DNA of 64,000 nt from Candidatus Gastranaerophilales bacterium (GCA_944324435.1 CALUWH010000004.1:1-64000), one strand, 5' to 3'. Shown: positions 15,267 to 24,754, counted from the first letter of the stretch. A program made the numbers and translations. Notes: generated by a model from the letters alone, not told the origin.

Positions 15267-17906
15267 TTATTCTGCTTGTTCATCCGGTAGAATATCTGCC
15301 TCTGTATAATCTTTACCTGTTTTTTCATTGAGTTTTGTAAGAGCTTCGCCAACCGTTTTACCAGTTGCAGAATTACCATCACAATCAGTAAGAGTTATAC
15401 TGTTGTATCCTGTCTCAATTCCGACTTTACCGATATAACCGACAGGTTTTCCTTCCGGCTGTCTGAATTTAACTTTACCGTTTTCGTCTCTTTTGCAATC
15501 GCCAAGCTGTTCAGGGATTGTAATACTTGATGGAATATAACCGGCTAACAATTTTTTGTAAAGCTGTTCGTCAAGAGTTCCATCTGCCTTTGTAGCAACT
15601 GCTCGTTTAAGAGCCTGTATTGCACCGCCTTTATTGTACATTTTGTCGAAACAATCTGCCCAGCTCGGGAAGTATGCTTTTACTATTTCCTCCCAAGAGT
15701 CGCCGTATTTGAATTCGTGAGTGAATGTTGTATCAACTTTCTCAGAATCTTTTTCCAAATTACAGCGTACCGGTGTAGGAGGAACCGGGGGTTTCGGTGG
15801 TTCCGGCGGACGTTTGTCAGGGTAGAGCACGTTGCCTCTAAGTTCATCACAGTTAAGAACTGAACCAAGTCCTGCTATTTTTCTTAATTGATTGAAGAAG
15901 GCTTCGTGATCCCAATCTGATGTTGCTGTTGGCTCTTGACCCTCAGGAAGTTGATATGTTTCAATCAATTGTGCTAAAAGATCTGCCTTCCATTCAGGAT
16001 ATCGGCCTCTGATATATTCTACAAAGTTTTCTTTGAGAGTATATCTTGTATCCGTATTATCGTAGTCTGTGATGGATATGCAAGCCTGTTCATAAGCTTC
16101 AGGATCACCGAAGATAAGAGACATCGCCATTGCCTGCAGAGTTCCAAGTGCAGCTCCGGACAATGCATTTAATCCAATAAAATTCAAGACATTTTCTTGA
16201 AGAACTACTACGTTAGAAGTACCATCCCCGTTGTCTGTAATATCTGGAACTATTCCCTGAGACAATAATTCTTGTTTCATATCGCTGACGGTACTATTAT
16301 CGAGGCTCGGAATTATTATACTTTGAGTGTTATGTATATATCCGCCGATAGCTGCAGCACCGCCGAGTAAACCGCCTACTGCTCCGGGGAGTATTTTATT
16401 CAACAAATTACGTTTAAGTGTTTCCTTATTTGTTTCCCTGTCAATACCGCAAAGGTCAATAAGCATCTTAACTTCTGTATCGTTAAGCGTTATGTTCAGT
16501 TCGTCTTCTAATCTTTTCTTTATATTATGCATTTCTGCCATTTCTGTTTGAGTTGAAGTATTGACATAATAATCTTTACCGACGAGTTTTTGAATTTCTT
16601 CTGACAACGGTCTGAGATTATAAGTACCATCTTCATTTTTGTGCTCAGCCAAGTATGAACGGTTTAGTTTTTCTAAAAGGGCTTTTGCTTTTTTTAATTT
16701 GAAGCTTAAAAACTTAGCATCGTCTTTTTCTATATCCTTGCCGCACATGCCCCTGATAATAGATTTTTCTGAAATACTTTCTAATTTATCAGCTGTTTTT
16801 TCTACATTATTGTGTCTTGCTGCAATTGCGACTTCTTGTTTCAAGTCTTTTCTTGCATCTACGTGATAAGGATCGTCTGCCGTATTTTGTTTTTTAATTT
16901 CTTTTCTGACTTTTTTCTCAGTCGTTCCCTCAGTTTCTCTAAGTTGTGCTCTTACGACGTTTTTCACATCATCTTTTATGTAATCTACAAGACGTTCATA
17001 AGCTTCATTTGTATAAGAAACGTTCCAAGCGCTTGCAGCAAGTCTGTCTTCAAGTTCAGCTGCGGACATCTTGGTTTTTAATTTTGAAGCAACCTCTTCC
17101 ATTGAAGGTTCATGTCCAAGTTCTTTTTTAAGTTTTGATTTAATTTTCCTTACTTCTTGTCTTAAATCCTCATTTTTCTTTAATTCGTCTTTTACGATTT
17201 CTGCATAAGCTTTAAAATGATCGCCTTTATTTTTTACAATTTCCGTATCGGCCATGATGTCCTTTACATCAATATACATTGAAACCAAAGCTTTAAATTC
17301 TTTTTGAACCTGAACTTCTTTTGCCTGTACGACCAACTGTTTCAATATATTTTTGTGGAATTTGTCATCTTTATTTGCATTCTCTAGTTGCTTTTTGACT
17401 TGATCATATATACCATCTTTCCTATATACCGTAAGACCATCTGCCGTCAGGTAAAGAACACCCTCGATATCATCTCTAGAATTATATCCAATTTTGTTAA
17501 CTGCATCTAAAAGTGCTTGTACTTCATTGAGGATAGGCGCGTATTCAGGATTCTTATATTCTTTTTTGAGCTCTGCCATTAAATGTTCAGGGCTAATACC
17601 TGCTTTGACATATTTTTCTACAGAATCAAGGACAGCATTTTGGTATCTTTTCTTTTCTTTTTTAGATAATTCTACAGGAGTCGAAGTTGTCTTAACTCCA
17701 GAACTTGCTTCAAGACCAAAGATATTTTTAATTTCCGCATTGTCATCAGCGGTTAGTGTACCTTGAGCTGTAAGCTTTGCAATTTCACCTTCAAAAATTG
17801 TAATTTCTTTGTCAGTGTCCAGCTTTGAATTTTTGTCCCCATACTCGGTGTCAATACTGCTTGCGAGTTTTTGTAACATTTCGAGTTTTTGTAAATCAAT
17901 TCCCAT
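15267..17906 (-). CDS. Large modular protein: helical stalk, Gly/Ala hydrophobic segments, Pro linker, LysM-like tail
   Basis: An 879-residue protein of unrecognised family. Residues 1-70 include an EF-hand-like D-x-D-x-E patch, and 80-500 are charged and helical or coiled. Two Gly/Ala-rich hydrophobic stretches lie at 505-524 and 575-600. A proline-rich linker spans 699-712. Residues 727-800 read like a divergent LysM module (H-E-F-K-Y-G-D-S-W-E-E-I-V, ending in S-I-T-I-P). There is no signal peptide. AAAAGGAG precedes the ATG. The design suggests an envelope-linked or secreted effector-like protein, but the function is unknown. It stands alone between a terminator and a DUF4013 gene. Confidence 0.6.
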   Translation of the reverse strand: MGIDLQKLEMLQKLASSIDTEYGDKNSKLDTDKEITIFEGEIAKLTAQGTLTADDNAEIKNIFGLEASSGVKTTSTPVELSKKEKKRYQNAVLDSVEKYVKAGISPEHLMAELKKEYKNPEYAPILNEVQALLDAVNKIGYNSRDDIEGVLYLTADGLTVYRKDGIYDQVKKQLENANKDDKFHKNILKQLVVQAKEVQVQKEFKALVSMYIDVKDIMADTEIVKNKGDHFKAYAEIVKDELKKNEDLRQEVRKIKSKLKKELGHEPSMEEVASKLKTKMSAAELEDRLAASAWNVSYTNEAYERLVDYIKDDVKNVVRAQLRETEGTTEKKVRKEIKKQNTADDPYHVDARKDLKQEVAIAARHNNVEKTADKLESISEKSIIRGMCGKDIEKDDAKFLSFKLKKAKALLEKLNRSYLAEHKNEDGTYNLRPLSEEIQKLVGKDYYVNTSTQTEMAEMHNIKKRLEDELNITLNDTEVKMLIDLCGIDRETNKETLKRNLLNKILPGAVGGLLGGAAAIGGYIHNTQSIIIPSLDNSTVSDMKQELLSQGIVPDITDNGDGTSNVVVLQENVLNFIGLNALSGAALGTLQAMAMSLIFGDPEAYEQACISITDYDNTDTRYTLKENFVEYIRGRYPEWKADLLAQLIETYQLPEGQEPTATSDWDHEAFFNQLRKIAGLGSVLNCDELRGNVLYPDKRPPEPPKPPVPPTPVRCNLEKDSEKVDTTFTHEFKYGDSWEEIVKAYFPSWADCFDKMYNKGGAIQALKRAVATKADGTLDEQLYKKLLAGYIPSSITIPEQLGDCKRDENGKVKFRQPEGKPVGYIGKVGIETGYNSITLTDCDGNSATGKTVGEALTKLNEKTGKDYTEADILPDEQAE

Positions 17907-18034
17907 AATATACTCCTTTTGCCTAGTATTTATACTCTTGTATATATAAAGTATTTTTACCTTAAAGAATTGCGTATTTGCTTTACAAAACTTTACAATT
18001 GGAGGCCAATTATTTTATGGGTATTCTATCAAAC

Positions 18035-18766
18035 CTAATCCTTAATTGATTTTGCAACTAAATAAATGTTAACAAACACTACGTATGTAGAAATAATAAC
18101 TGAAACTAACGTTGCTGCAGCTATTCCAAAAAGCCCTCTTCCGAATAAGATGAGAAGTATTCCGCTTATGATTCCGGATAAAAGATTGACTAAAACGAAT
18201 AAACCAACACCTTTGTTATATGTCCCTGGGGCTCTTTTTATATGTTCTGTTGCCTTTTTAAACTGCAGAAAAGAGGTCCATGCTTCTGTTGTTGCAAAAA
18301 TCCGGTTTAATGCAATTGTATAATATAAGATTAACAAAATTACGGCTATAAAAAGCAGAGAAATTCCTATATAGGCAACTATTTTGGCAGATAACAGTGC
18401 TGAAATAACAGCCGTTATAATGCTGAGAATTGCTAATCCTATTCCACAAACAAGAGATAAAATTACAATAGCGACCATTAATTTAAATCCGGTTATAAAA
18501 TTCCGTTTATAGCTAAATCTCGGTAAAACAAAGTTTTCATTTTGTTCAATCAGGGCTTTAATAGAATTTATAACATAACCGCAAGGAATAAACATGATTA
18601 TGCTTCCCAGAGTTAGAAATATAAATGAGAACATAACAAGTTTTGTAGTCTGCAGTGAATTTCCAATATTCAACAAAAAAGTTCCGGCAAAAGCAAAAAT
18701 AAAGTAAGTTAACGCCTTTTGTCCGAACAGATTATCTTTAAACATGTAATTAAAAGCTTTTTTCAT
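18035..18766 (-). CDS. DUF4013-like membrane protein
   Basis: A 243-residue protein with about six hydrophobic segments. The motif P-C-G-Y-V-I-N-S-I-K-A-L-I followed by Q-N-E-N-F-V-L-P is typical of DUF4013 proteins, whose function is unknown. AGGAG precedes the ATG. It is 128 bp from the 879-residue gene downstream; a small palindrome (AATTGG-AGG-CCAATT, 17997-18011) in the gap has no strong T-run. Confidence 0.7.
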   Translation of the reverse strand: MKKAFNYMFKDNLFGQKALTYFIFAFAGTFLLNIGNSLQTTKLVMFSFIFLTLGSIIMFIPCGYVINSIKALIEQNENFVLPRFSYKRNFITGFKLMVAIVILSLVCGIGLAILSIITAVISALLSAKIVAYIGISLLFIAVILLILYYTIALNRIFATTEAWTSFLQFKKATEHIKRAPGTYNKGVGLFVLVNLLSGIISGILLILFGRGLFGIAAATLVSVIISTYVVFVNIYLVAKSIKD

Positions 18767-18967
18767 ATAAAACTCCTATATTTAATAATGTTTAATTATT
18801 ATATATTTTTTAGCTCATATTAACCTCATATAAAAGACGTAAATAAAAGCATAAACAGAGTAGGGGAGTTTATAAGCCCAGAGGTTGAATAGTTGAAAGA
18901 ACCTTGGATAAAAAGTCGAGTTAACAATTACTCAGAACAAAAGAGGAAATAGATTCAAAATAACAAT

Positions 18968-19714
18968 TTATTTTTGCCTTTCTGTTTGTATAACGCTTTT
19001 TAGCTGATCGCATAGCAGTGCAAGCTTTTCATCAAAAGAAAAGTCTTTTAAATCATACTTTTTGTCTGCATAAGTTATGTTATCAAGTCTTTTAAATTGT
19101 TTATCAATGTAAGGCTCGGCCTGTTTTGAATTGCGTTCACTGAATAGATTGTACCTAAAGAACTGTAAGATATTTATCTTATCATCAGTTTTTCTATTTT
19201 GTAAAAAGTTATCCAAACTTTCTTTGTTTAACACGTTTTTGCCGGAGATATTTTGTGCATAAAAATCACAAACATCCTTTGCATCTTTTATATGGTTATT
19301 TATATAGATATTCCTTGCTAGAAATTTTGGATTACAAATTTCATTAAAAAATGATTGGGTAATTTTTAAGAAATTTTTGGCTGAACTCTGGCGAATGCAT
19401 TCTCCCCATATATTATGAGGAAGATAAAGCCCAAACCCTCTTATCTTGTTTTTAGCCCCAAGAAGAAGTGATAATTTGGAAGCCTCAGAATCTGCTGCAT
19501 TAAATACTTCAACTCCGATATTACCGCCTGCGGAGTCTTTTAAGGCAGTTTTAAACTTTGATGTCTTAACTTCTCTCTGTACAAATTTGTCATGCAGCTT
19601 TTCATAGAACTGCAGATTAAGACCTATCGCTTTTTGCAACCTTTCCTGCTGTGTTCCTTTTATAGCAGATAGGGGTAGTGAAGTTCTTATTTTATTTATT
19701 GAGAATTTAGCCAT
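18968..19714 (-). CDS. Hypothetical protein, lineage-specific
   Basis: A 248-residue protein that is basic and mostly helical, with no signal peptide and no membrane segment. I recognise no family. The ATG has no clear Shine-Dalgarno; a weak TAAGAT lies just upstream. It follows the RNase P RNA gene on the same strand by 47 bp, so it may be read from rnpB or from its own poor promoter. The 200 bp after its stop (18767-18967) contain words related to the repeat field at the window start, such as GAGGTTGAATAGTTGAA near 18880. Confidence 0.5.
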   Translation of the reverse strand: MAKFSINKIRTSLPLSAIKGTQQERLQKAIGLNLQFYEKLHDKFVQREVKTSKFKTALKDSAGGNIGVEVFNAADSEASKLSLLLGAKNKIRGFGLYLPHNIWGECIRQSSAKNFLKITQSFFNEICNPKFLARNIYINNHIKDAKDVCDFYAQNISGKNVLNKESLDNFLQNRKTDDKINILQFFRYNLFSERNSKQAEPYIDKQFKRLDNITYADKKYDLKDFSFDEKLALLCDQLKSVIQTERQK

Positions 19715-19761
19715 ACTATCTTAAATCACGTAAAAATTATTTTTGCTAGCATGATAAAAAA

Positions 19762-20160
19762 GAATAAAGCAGCTCATAAGCCGTGTTCTGTTTTTTTCTT
19801 TACTTCCAAACCGAAATTAAAAATTCCGAACTTAAAAGTTAAGTGTACTGATAATCATCTGTCTGGTACCGGGATTACTCCCGGTCTCTAGCGATTTTCC
19901 AAGCATCGGCGGACACCTCAAGCGCTTGATTCAATCTTGCATCCAACCGGGGTTTAGCTAGCCGATACCTTCCGGTACCGCTGGTGAAGCTCTTAACTCA
20001 CCGTTGCACCATCGCTCCTGCCTAAATTAGGTGGTTAGCAGTATATTTCCTGTGCCACTTTCCGCCAGCTCACGCTGCCCGGAGTTTCTCCGGCGGTCTG
20101 TCCTCGGATGCACGGACTTTCCTCACCCGACTAGGGCGCGATTATCCGGCTGCTTTATTC
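19762..20160 (-). ncRNA. rnpB: RNase P RNA (bacterial type A)
   Basis: Read on the minus strand, the conserved 5' block GAGGAAAGTCCGTGCATCC, the central A-rich CAGGAAATATACTGC region and a 3' GGCTTATGAGC block are all present. The ends pair over 12 bp (GAATAAAGCAGC with its complement at 19762-19773), defining helix P1 and hence both ends. A T-run follows the 3' end (TTCTTTTTT). The 3' core reads GAACACGGCTTAT rather than the common GAACCCGGCTTAT. The first bases overlap the lpxK stop codon. As the ribozyme of RNase P it matures tRNA 5' ends. Confidence 0.95.
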
Positions 20161-21186
20161 CTGTTTATTATAACATAATTCCTCTACATCTAAAACTGTT
20201 TTTAATTTTAGGGCGTAAATATCAGGCCTGCTAAGAAGCGAGAGCTTCACAGCATCCTTTTCTGTTGTTACAATTACACCATCAATTTTACTAATATCAT
20301 CAAGCGTGTATTGATGGTGGTCATCAAAAGTTATTTTTGATTTTATTTTATAATCTTTTTCTAAAAACTTATAAAACTGCTCAGGCTGACCGATTGCGGA
20401 TATTGCAGTGACTTCCGCGCCGGATTCAAGATGCTCGCCAGTAATAATATTGTACGCATAATCCGGCTCTACCTTTGCAATAAAAGTCTTTATTCCTTGC
20501 TTTTTCTCCATAATTTTAGCAAGCTTTTCTGCCCTTGTATGCTCTATATTTTTACTTACAATAAGCAGTCTGTCAACGCGCTTAAAAGCCTCCAAGCCTT
20601 CTCTTAGCGGTCCGGCCGGAAGCAAATTTTCATTCCCGAACATTTTTTCTGAATCAACCAGCACAATATCCAAATTCCTGTGGATTTTTCTATGCTGAAA
20701 TCCATCATCAAGTATTATTCTTGTAACTCCGAGCTCTTTTATTGCGTAATTGGCCGCCTTAACCCGATTTGAGCAGGTCAAAACCGCACACATATTCAAA
20801 TTAACTGCAAGCCAGTAAGGCTCATCCCCTGCCATATCGGCTTTATAATATAGATTAATTCCGTCTGATATTACATTAACCTTTTTATTATTTAATTTTC
20901 CGCCGTAACCTCGCGAGATTATAGCGACTTTTTCTCCTTTATTAACAAAATATCTTGCAATCTCAGCTACAACAGGCGTTTTACCGACACCTCCGGTCGT
21001 AAAATTACCAACAGAGATTACACAAGCGTCAACCTTTTGCGGCTTTAAAATATTTCTATCGTATAATTCATTTTTAAGCCGGCTTCCAATGCCATAAAAA
21101 ATAGAGCAAAATTTCAGCAGGCTAAAAAATAAACCGCCGGGATTTTTATCATAATGTATCTTTGAAATTTGGGTTTTTAAATTCAC
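20155..21186 (-). CDS. lpxK: Tetraacyldisaccharide 4'-kinase
   Basis: A 343-residue protein with the LpxK P-loop T-T-G-G-V-G-K-T (63-70) and the D-D-G-F-Q-H-R motif in the middle. It phosphorylates the 4' position of the lipid A disaccharide at the inner membrane. It starts with GTG, with AAGGG 7 nt upstream. The hydrophobic N-terminal helix common in the family is short here. Its last bases and stop overlap rnpB. Third gene of the methyltransferase-kdsB-lpxK unit. Confidence 0.95.
   Translation of the reverse strand: MNLKTQISKIHYDKNPGGLFFSLLKFCSIFYGIGSRLKNELYDRNILKPQKVDACVISVGNFTTGGVGKTPVVAEIARYFVNKGEKVAIISRGYGGKLNNKKVNVISDGINLYYKADMAGDEPYWLAVNLNMCAVLTCSNRVKAANYAIKELGVTRIILDDGFQHRKIHRNLDIVLVDSEKMFGNENLLPAGPLREGLEAFKRVDRLLIVSKNIEHTRAEKLAKIMEKKQGIKTFIAKVEPDYAYNIITGEHLESGAEVTAISAIGQPEQFYKFLEKDYKIKSKITFDDHHQYTLDDISKIDGVIVTTEKDAVKLSLLSRPDIYALKLKTVLDVEELCYNKQE
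20167..20195 (-). promoter_or_regulatory. rnpB promoter inside the end of lpxK
   Basis: An extended -10 (TG-T-TATAAT, box at 20167-20172) lies 6 nt before base 20160, the 5' base of helix P1. A weak TTTTAG is at -35 with 17-nt spacing. The RNA 5' end is fixed by pairing, so this gives the organism's -10 to +1 distance. Confidence 0.75.
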
Positions 21187-21205
21187 AGCCCAACCCTTCC
21201 TGATT

Positions 21206-21937
21206 TTAACATTCAGCTAATGCCTTAAATCTTTCAAAATCTTCTATTGTGTCAATGCCCACAGGAACATTATTTACAACAGCAACTTTAATCTTCATGC
21301 CGTTTTGCAGCGCTCTTAATTGTTCCAGACTTTCAGCCTGCTCACAAGGAGACTGCGGAAGCTGAGTCATCTTAAACAGCGCCTCCCTTTTATAACCATA
21401 TATTCCCAAATGACCATAGAAAACACCTTTATTACTGCCTCTTTCATAAGGAATCTTTGAACGTGAAAAATACATAGCGTAATTGTTCACATCAAAAACA
21501 CATTTTACAAGGTTTGGGTTATTAACCTCATCTTCATCGGTAATCAGCCTCACAAGCGTTGAAATATCAGCCTTGTCATCATCCTTAACCCCTTTGATTA
21601 CAAGCTCAATATTTTCTACTTCAATCAACGGCTCATCACCCTGCAGATTAATAATATAATTTATTTCAGGATGTCTGTTTGCTACTTCCGCAATTCTATC
21701 GCTGCCCGACTTATGTTCGGTCGATGTCATCTCAACCTCTGCACCAAAGCTCTTGCATTCATTAAAAATTCTTTCATCATCAGTTGCAACTATTACCCTA
21801 TCTGCAAGGGTGCAGGAAGAAGCCTTCTCCCAAACCCATTGGATAATAGATTTATCACACACTCTTAAAAGCGGTTTGCCTTCCAGTCTTGAAGAGCCAT
21901 ATCTGGCAGGTATAATTATTGCGGTTTGATTTTCCAC
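21206..21937 (-). CDS. kdsB: 3-deoxy-manno-octulosonate cytidylyltransferase
   Basis: A 243-residue nucleotidyltransferase with the N-terminal I-I-P-A-R-Y-G-S-S-R-L-E-G-K-P-L signature. N-L-Q-G-D-E-P in the middle and the usual G-I-Y-G-Y stretch follow. It makes CMP-Kdo for LPS inner core synthesis, supplying the Kdo transferase encoded at 62378. It starts with GTG behind AAGGAG. It is 19 bp upstream of lpxK and 9 bp after the methyltransferase gene. Confidence 0.96.
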   Translation of the reverse strand: MENQTAIIIPARYGSSRLEGKPLLRVCDKSIIQWVWEKASSCTLADRVIVATDDERIFNECKSFGAEVEMTSTEHKSGSDRIAEVANRHPEINYIINLQGDEPLIEVENIELVIKGVKDDDKADISTLVRLITDEDEVNNPNLVKCVFDVNNYAMYFSRSKIPYERGSNKGVFYGHLGIYGYKREALFKMTQLPQSPCEQAESLEQLRALQNGMKIKVAVVNNVPVGIDTIEDFERFKALAEC

Positions 21938-21946
21938 TGTAACTCC

Positions 21947-22813
21947 TTACTTTGTAGCATTAATAAATACTGCATTTGTTTTAAGACTAATTTCTCGTCC
22001 GGTCAAATAATTCTGAACATCCTGCATATACTTTTCAACAGTTGCCTCGTCAAAGTATCTTAAATAACGTTCCTTAGTTGATGGCTGATCCGGAGATGGC
22101 GGATTAATAAACCATTCTCTTACCATATTAGGTTGAACAACGTATTTTGAGCGGACTTCCTGCAGTTTAACCTCAGGGATTGAGAAGCCTGCTATCTCCA
22201 AGTTCATTTTTAAGGTATTTTCATCAAAATTACACAATGAATCAGCAGGATTTTCCATTATCTCATTTTCAACCCTTTTAAAATCCTCATACTTATCTAC
22301 ATAATCAGGATCTAAGATTTCCCAATAACGAGTATTAGAACGAATTATAGGTTCAAATGCGCACAACTTCCCACCCGGTTTAAGAACTCTGTAAATTTCA
22401 TTAATCGCAGGCTGTTTATTCACAACATGCACAAGAACAGAACGCATTAAAGCCTTATGAACAGAGCTTTCCGGGAGCGCAATATGCTCTACCGGACATT
22501 TTAAAAGTTCATAGCCTGTGGTAACACCGGAAGCATCGAGAATTCTTTTGCAGTCATCGAGACAATCCTGAAACATGTCGGAAAATATTACTTTTCCTTT
22601 GCAATCCTGCATCTCCAGAGCTTTAAAAGCAAGCATGCCTGTTCCGGTTCCAATATCCAAAACAATATCATAAGGCTTGATTTCTGCATACACAAGAACT
22701 ACATCTCTTACAGCCTCCAGCCATTTCATGGTTTGTGCCTGCATTTCCGGAGTTTGACCGGCAAATCTGTTTTGTTTAAGCCACTGGGTCCAGTTTTTAC
22801 AAATCTCACTCAT
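21947..22813 (-). CDS. Class I SAM-dependent methyltransferase
   Basis: A 288-residue protein with a Rossmann SAM site (V-L-D-I-G-T-G-T-G near 50) and the post-motif region R-V-L-K-P-G-G-K-L near 150, as in UbiE/arsenite-type methyltransferases. The C-terminal third is unlike the common family members. The substrate is unknown. It heads the unit with kdsB and lpxK, so an envelope or lipid substrate is possible but not shown. GAGGAAG lies upstream of the ATG. Confidence 0.8.
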   Translation of the reverse strand: MSEICKNWTQWLKQNRFAGQTPEMQAQTMKWLEAVRDVVLVYAEIKPYDIVLDIGTGTGMLAFKALEMQDCKGKVIFSDMFQDCLDDCKRILDASGVTTGYELLKCPVEHIALPESSVHKALMRSVLVHVVNKQPAINEIYRVLKPGGKLCAFEPIIRSNTRYWEILDPDYVDKYEDFKRVENEIMENPADSLCNFDENTLKMNLEIAGFSIPEVKLQEVRSKYVVQPNMVREWFINPPSPDQPSTKERYLRYFDEATVEKYMQDVQNYLTGREISLKTNAVFINATK

Positions 22814-22878
22814 CTCTACTTCCTCTATTTTAGGGATTGCACCAAATAATTATACAATACTTGAGAAAACTTAGCAAT

Positions 22879-22912
22879 AAAAAAGACTTTCCGCAAAGGA
22901 AAGTCTTTTTCT
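22879..22912 (-). terminator. Terminator after rpmA
   Basis: A GACTTTCC/GGAAAGTC stem at 22884-22906 is flanked by A and T runs on both sides. It ends rplU-rpmA on the minus strand and could also act in the other direction. Confidence 0.85.
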
Positions 22913-22927
22913 TGAAGCTTTTACAAT

Positions 22928-23182
22928 CTACACAGCGTAAACTGAAACTTGTTTTCTGTCACGTCTGTGCGGTTCAAACTTAACCTGACCGTCAATAAGA
23001 GCGAACAAAGTATCATCAGATCCGATACCTACATTGTTACCCGGATGGATTTTAGTTCCTCTTTGGCGAACAAGAATATTTCCGGCTTTTACAATTTCAC
23101 CGCCGAATTTTTTAACGCCCAATCGCTTCGCTTCGGAATCGCGGCCGTTTCGGGTTGAACCCATACCTTTCTTATGTGCCAT
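22928..23182 (-). CDS. rpmA: 50S ribosomal protein L27
   Basis: An 84-residue protein beginning M-A-H-K-K-G and containing G-S-T-R-N-G-R-D-S and the L27 core with [10 protein letters not shown]. It lacks the N-terminal extension cleaved by a protease in Firmicutes. It sits at the peptidyl-transferase centre of the ribosome. AAAGGAG precedes the ATG. It is downstream of rplU with a 92-bp gap, as in most bacteria, and is followed by a terminator. Confidence 0.98.
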   Translation of the reverse strand: MAHKKGMGSTRNGRDSEAKRLGVKKFGGEIVKAGNILVRQRGTKIHPGNNVGIGSDDTLFALIDGQVKFEPHRRDRKQVSVYAV

Positions 23183-23274
23183 TTTTATATCTCCTTTATT
23201 TTTAATCTAGATTTTATAAACCTACCAGCCTGCCCCCAGTTTTATAACTTAACCGGAAGCTCCGTCAAGCCCAC

Positions 23275-23631
23275 TTATGCTTCTGCTGTTTCAGCAGCTT
23301 CTGATTTAGCTTTAGAAGCAGTTGTTCTGATTTTATTAATCATAACTCTTGCAAAGCCTTGTCTGTGTCCTTGTTTTTTTCTGTAACCTTTTTTAGGTCT
23401 TTGTTTGTAAACAATAATTTTCTTTGCTCTGTCAGTTTTAAGAATGGTACCTTCAACCTTAGCATTAGCAACGTAAGGCTGACCTACTTTTGACTTTTTG
23501 CCGTTAACAATCATAACGACCTTATCAAAAACGACTTTAGCGTCTTTTTCTTCGCCTAACAATTCAACGTCAACATAACGTCCTTCTTCAACTTGGTATT
23601 GTTTACCGCCTGTTTCGACTATTGCGTACAT
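23275..23631 (-). CDS. rplU: 50S ribosomal protein L21
   Basis: A 118-residue protein with the L21 fold: M-Y-A-I-V-E-T-G-G-K-Q-Y at the start and K-R-P-K-K-G-Y-R-K-K-Q-G-H-R-Q near 85. An Ala/Glu-rich tail of about 15 residues extends beyond the usual end. It binds 23S rRNA. AAAGGAAG precedes the ATG. The 5' leader is long, and a TTGACA at 23803-23808 may be the -35 of its promoter. Confidence 0.97.
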   Translation of the reverse strand: MYAIVETGGKQYQVEEGRYVDVELLGEEKDAKVVFDKVVMIVNGKKSKVGQPYVANAKVEGTILKTDRAKKIIVYKQRPKKGYRKKQGHRQGFARVMINKIRTTASKAKSEAAETAEA

Positions 23632-23778
23632 TTGTACTTCCTTTCTTTTTGAGGAATCGTAACCCCTGCTTTGCAGAATCTGGTATTAAGTTTTACACCA
23701 ATACCGCACCTTTTGTTTTAATTCCGCACCCGGGATTTTAAGCACGATTTACCTATCTATACACTATTTATACATATA

Positions 23779-23808
23779 GTTTTAACATAAGCTATTTGCG
23801 GCTGTCAA
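23779..23808 (-). promoter_or_regulatory. Probable rplU-rpmA promoter
   Basis: Read on the minus strand, TTGACA at 23803-23808 is followed after about 17 nt by TTAAAA. The -10 is poor and a TATAAA a little further down is an alternative. It would leave a leader of more than 100 nt before rplU. Confidence 0.35.
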
Positions 23809-23917
23809 GGGTAGAGAGTTAAGTTTTGTTACAAAATTACTACCCTTTTTAAATTAAAAATTTAACAAAAAATATTCAGCCTTTTTTATAAAACTATCGT
23901 AAAATTCAAAACTGTGT

Positions 23918-23932
23918 TATAATATCACCATG
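23918..23932 (+). promoter_or_regulatory. Leaderless promoter of the TPR/propeller gene
   Basis: An extended -10 TG-T-TATAAT (box 23918-23923), then exactly 6 nt, then ATG at 23930. There is no Shine-Dalgarno. With the usual spacing, transcription starts at the A of the ATG. Confidence 0.7.
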
Positions 23933-24754
23933 TTTAAAAGAATTGTTATCACAATTTTATTATCTTTATCAATGTCAGTATACGCAGCAGAAATTCCAGT
24001 AGATGCTAAGCTTGACTACAATCAGGGGATTGATTTCTACAAACTCGGGATGTATGAAAGGGCGATAGAATCTTTCCGTTCTGCAATAAGAACTTATCCC
24101 GACTATATTGACGCTTATTATAATCTTGCGACAATACTAGAGTATCTGAAACAGTATGCGGAAGCACTCTCAATCTACAAACAAGTATATCTGAGAAATC
24201 CTAATGACTATGAAGTTGTTTATAAACTTGCTCTTATGAGCTCCAAGCTGGAAGATTACACAAAAGCGGCAGAGTATTTGAGCCTGCTTCCGGAAACAAG
24301 CTCCTATTACCAACGAGGGCAGGAACTTGCAGAATCAATTAAGGTTTCAACAACACTTCCGCCGCAAAAGATGAACACACCTTCAAAAATTGCGACAAAC
24401 TCAGGTATTTATGAAAATATTTTAAGCCCGACAGGTGTTACAACAGATACACAAGGGAACGTTTATGTTGCAACTTTCTCGGACAATACTATCCTGAAAA
24501 TTACACCCGACGGCAAAAGACAGGTTTTCTTAAAAAGTTCGCAAATCAGCGGCCCGATAAGCCTTGCAAGTGACGAAACAGGGAATATATATGTTTCTAA
24601 TTACAACACAAACAATGTTCTAAAGATTACCCCCCAAGGAGTCGTATCAGTTTTTGTATCAAAAGTTGACAAACCTTATGGGCTTCATGTTGACGGAAAT
24701 ATGCTTTTTATCACCTGTCAGGGGTCTAATTCTATTTTAAGACAAAAGCTCTAG
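23930..24754 (+). CDS. Secreted TPR and NHL-like beta-propeller protein
   Basis: A 274-residue protein. Signal peptide at 1-20 (basic start, hydrophobic core, ending V-Y-A-A). Three tetratricopeptide repeats lie at about 25-125. From about 145, repeated strands of the form G-N-x-Y-V-A/S-x-x-x-x-N-x-x-L-K-I-T-P are seen, typical of NHL or Vgb-type propellers; only three or so blades fit. Likely a periplasmic or outer-membrane-facing scaffold. It appears to be leaderless. The stop overlaps the convergent WG-repeat gene by 4 bp. Confidence 0.75.
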   Translation: MFKRIVITILLSLSMSVYAAEIPVDAKLDYNQGIDFYKLGMYERAIESFRSAIRTYPDYIDAYYNLATILEYLKQYAEALSIYKQVYLRNPNDYEVVYKLALMSSKLEDYTKAAEYLSLLPETSSYYQRGQELAESIKVSTTLPPQKMNTPSKIATNSGIYENILSPTGVTTDTQGNVYVATFSDNTILKITPDGKRQVFLKSSQISGPISLASDETGNIYVSNYNTNNVLKITPQGVVSVFVSKVDKPYGLHVDGNMLFITCQGSNSILRQKL

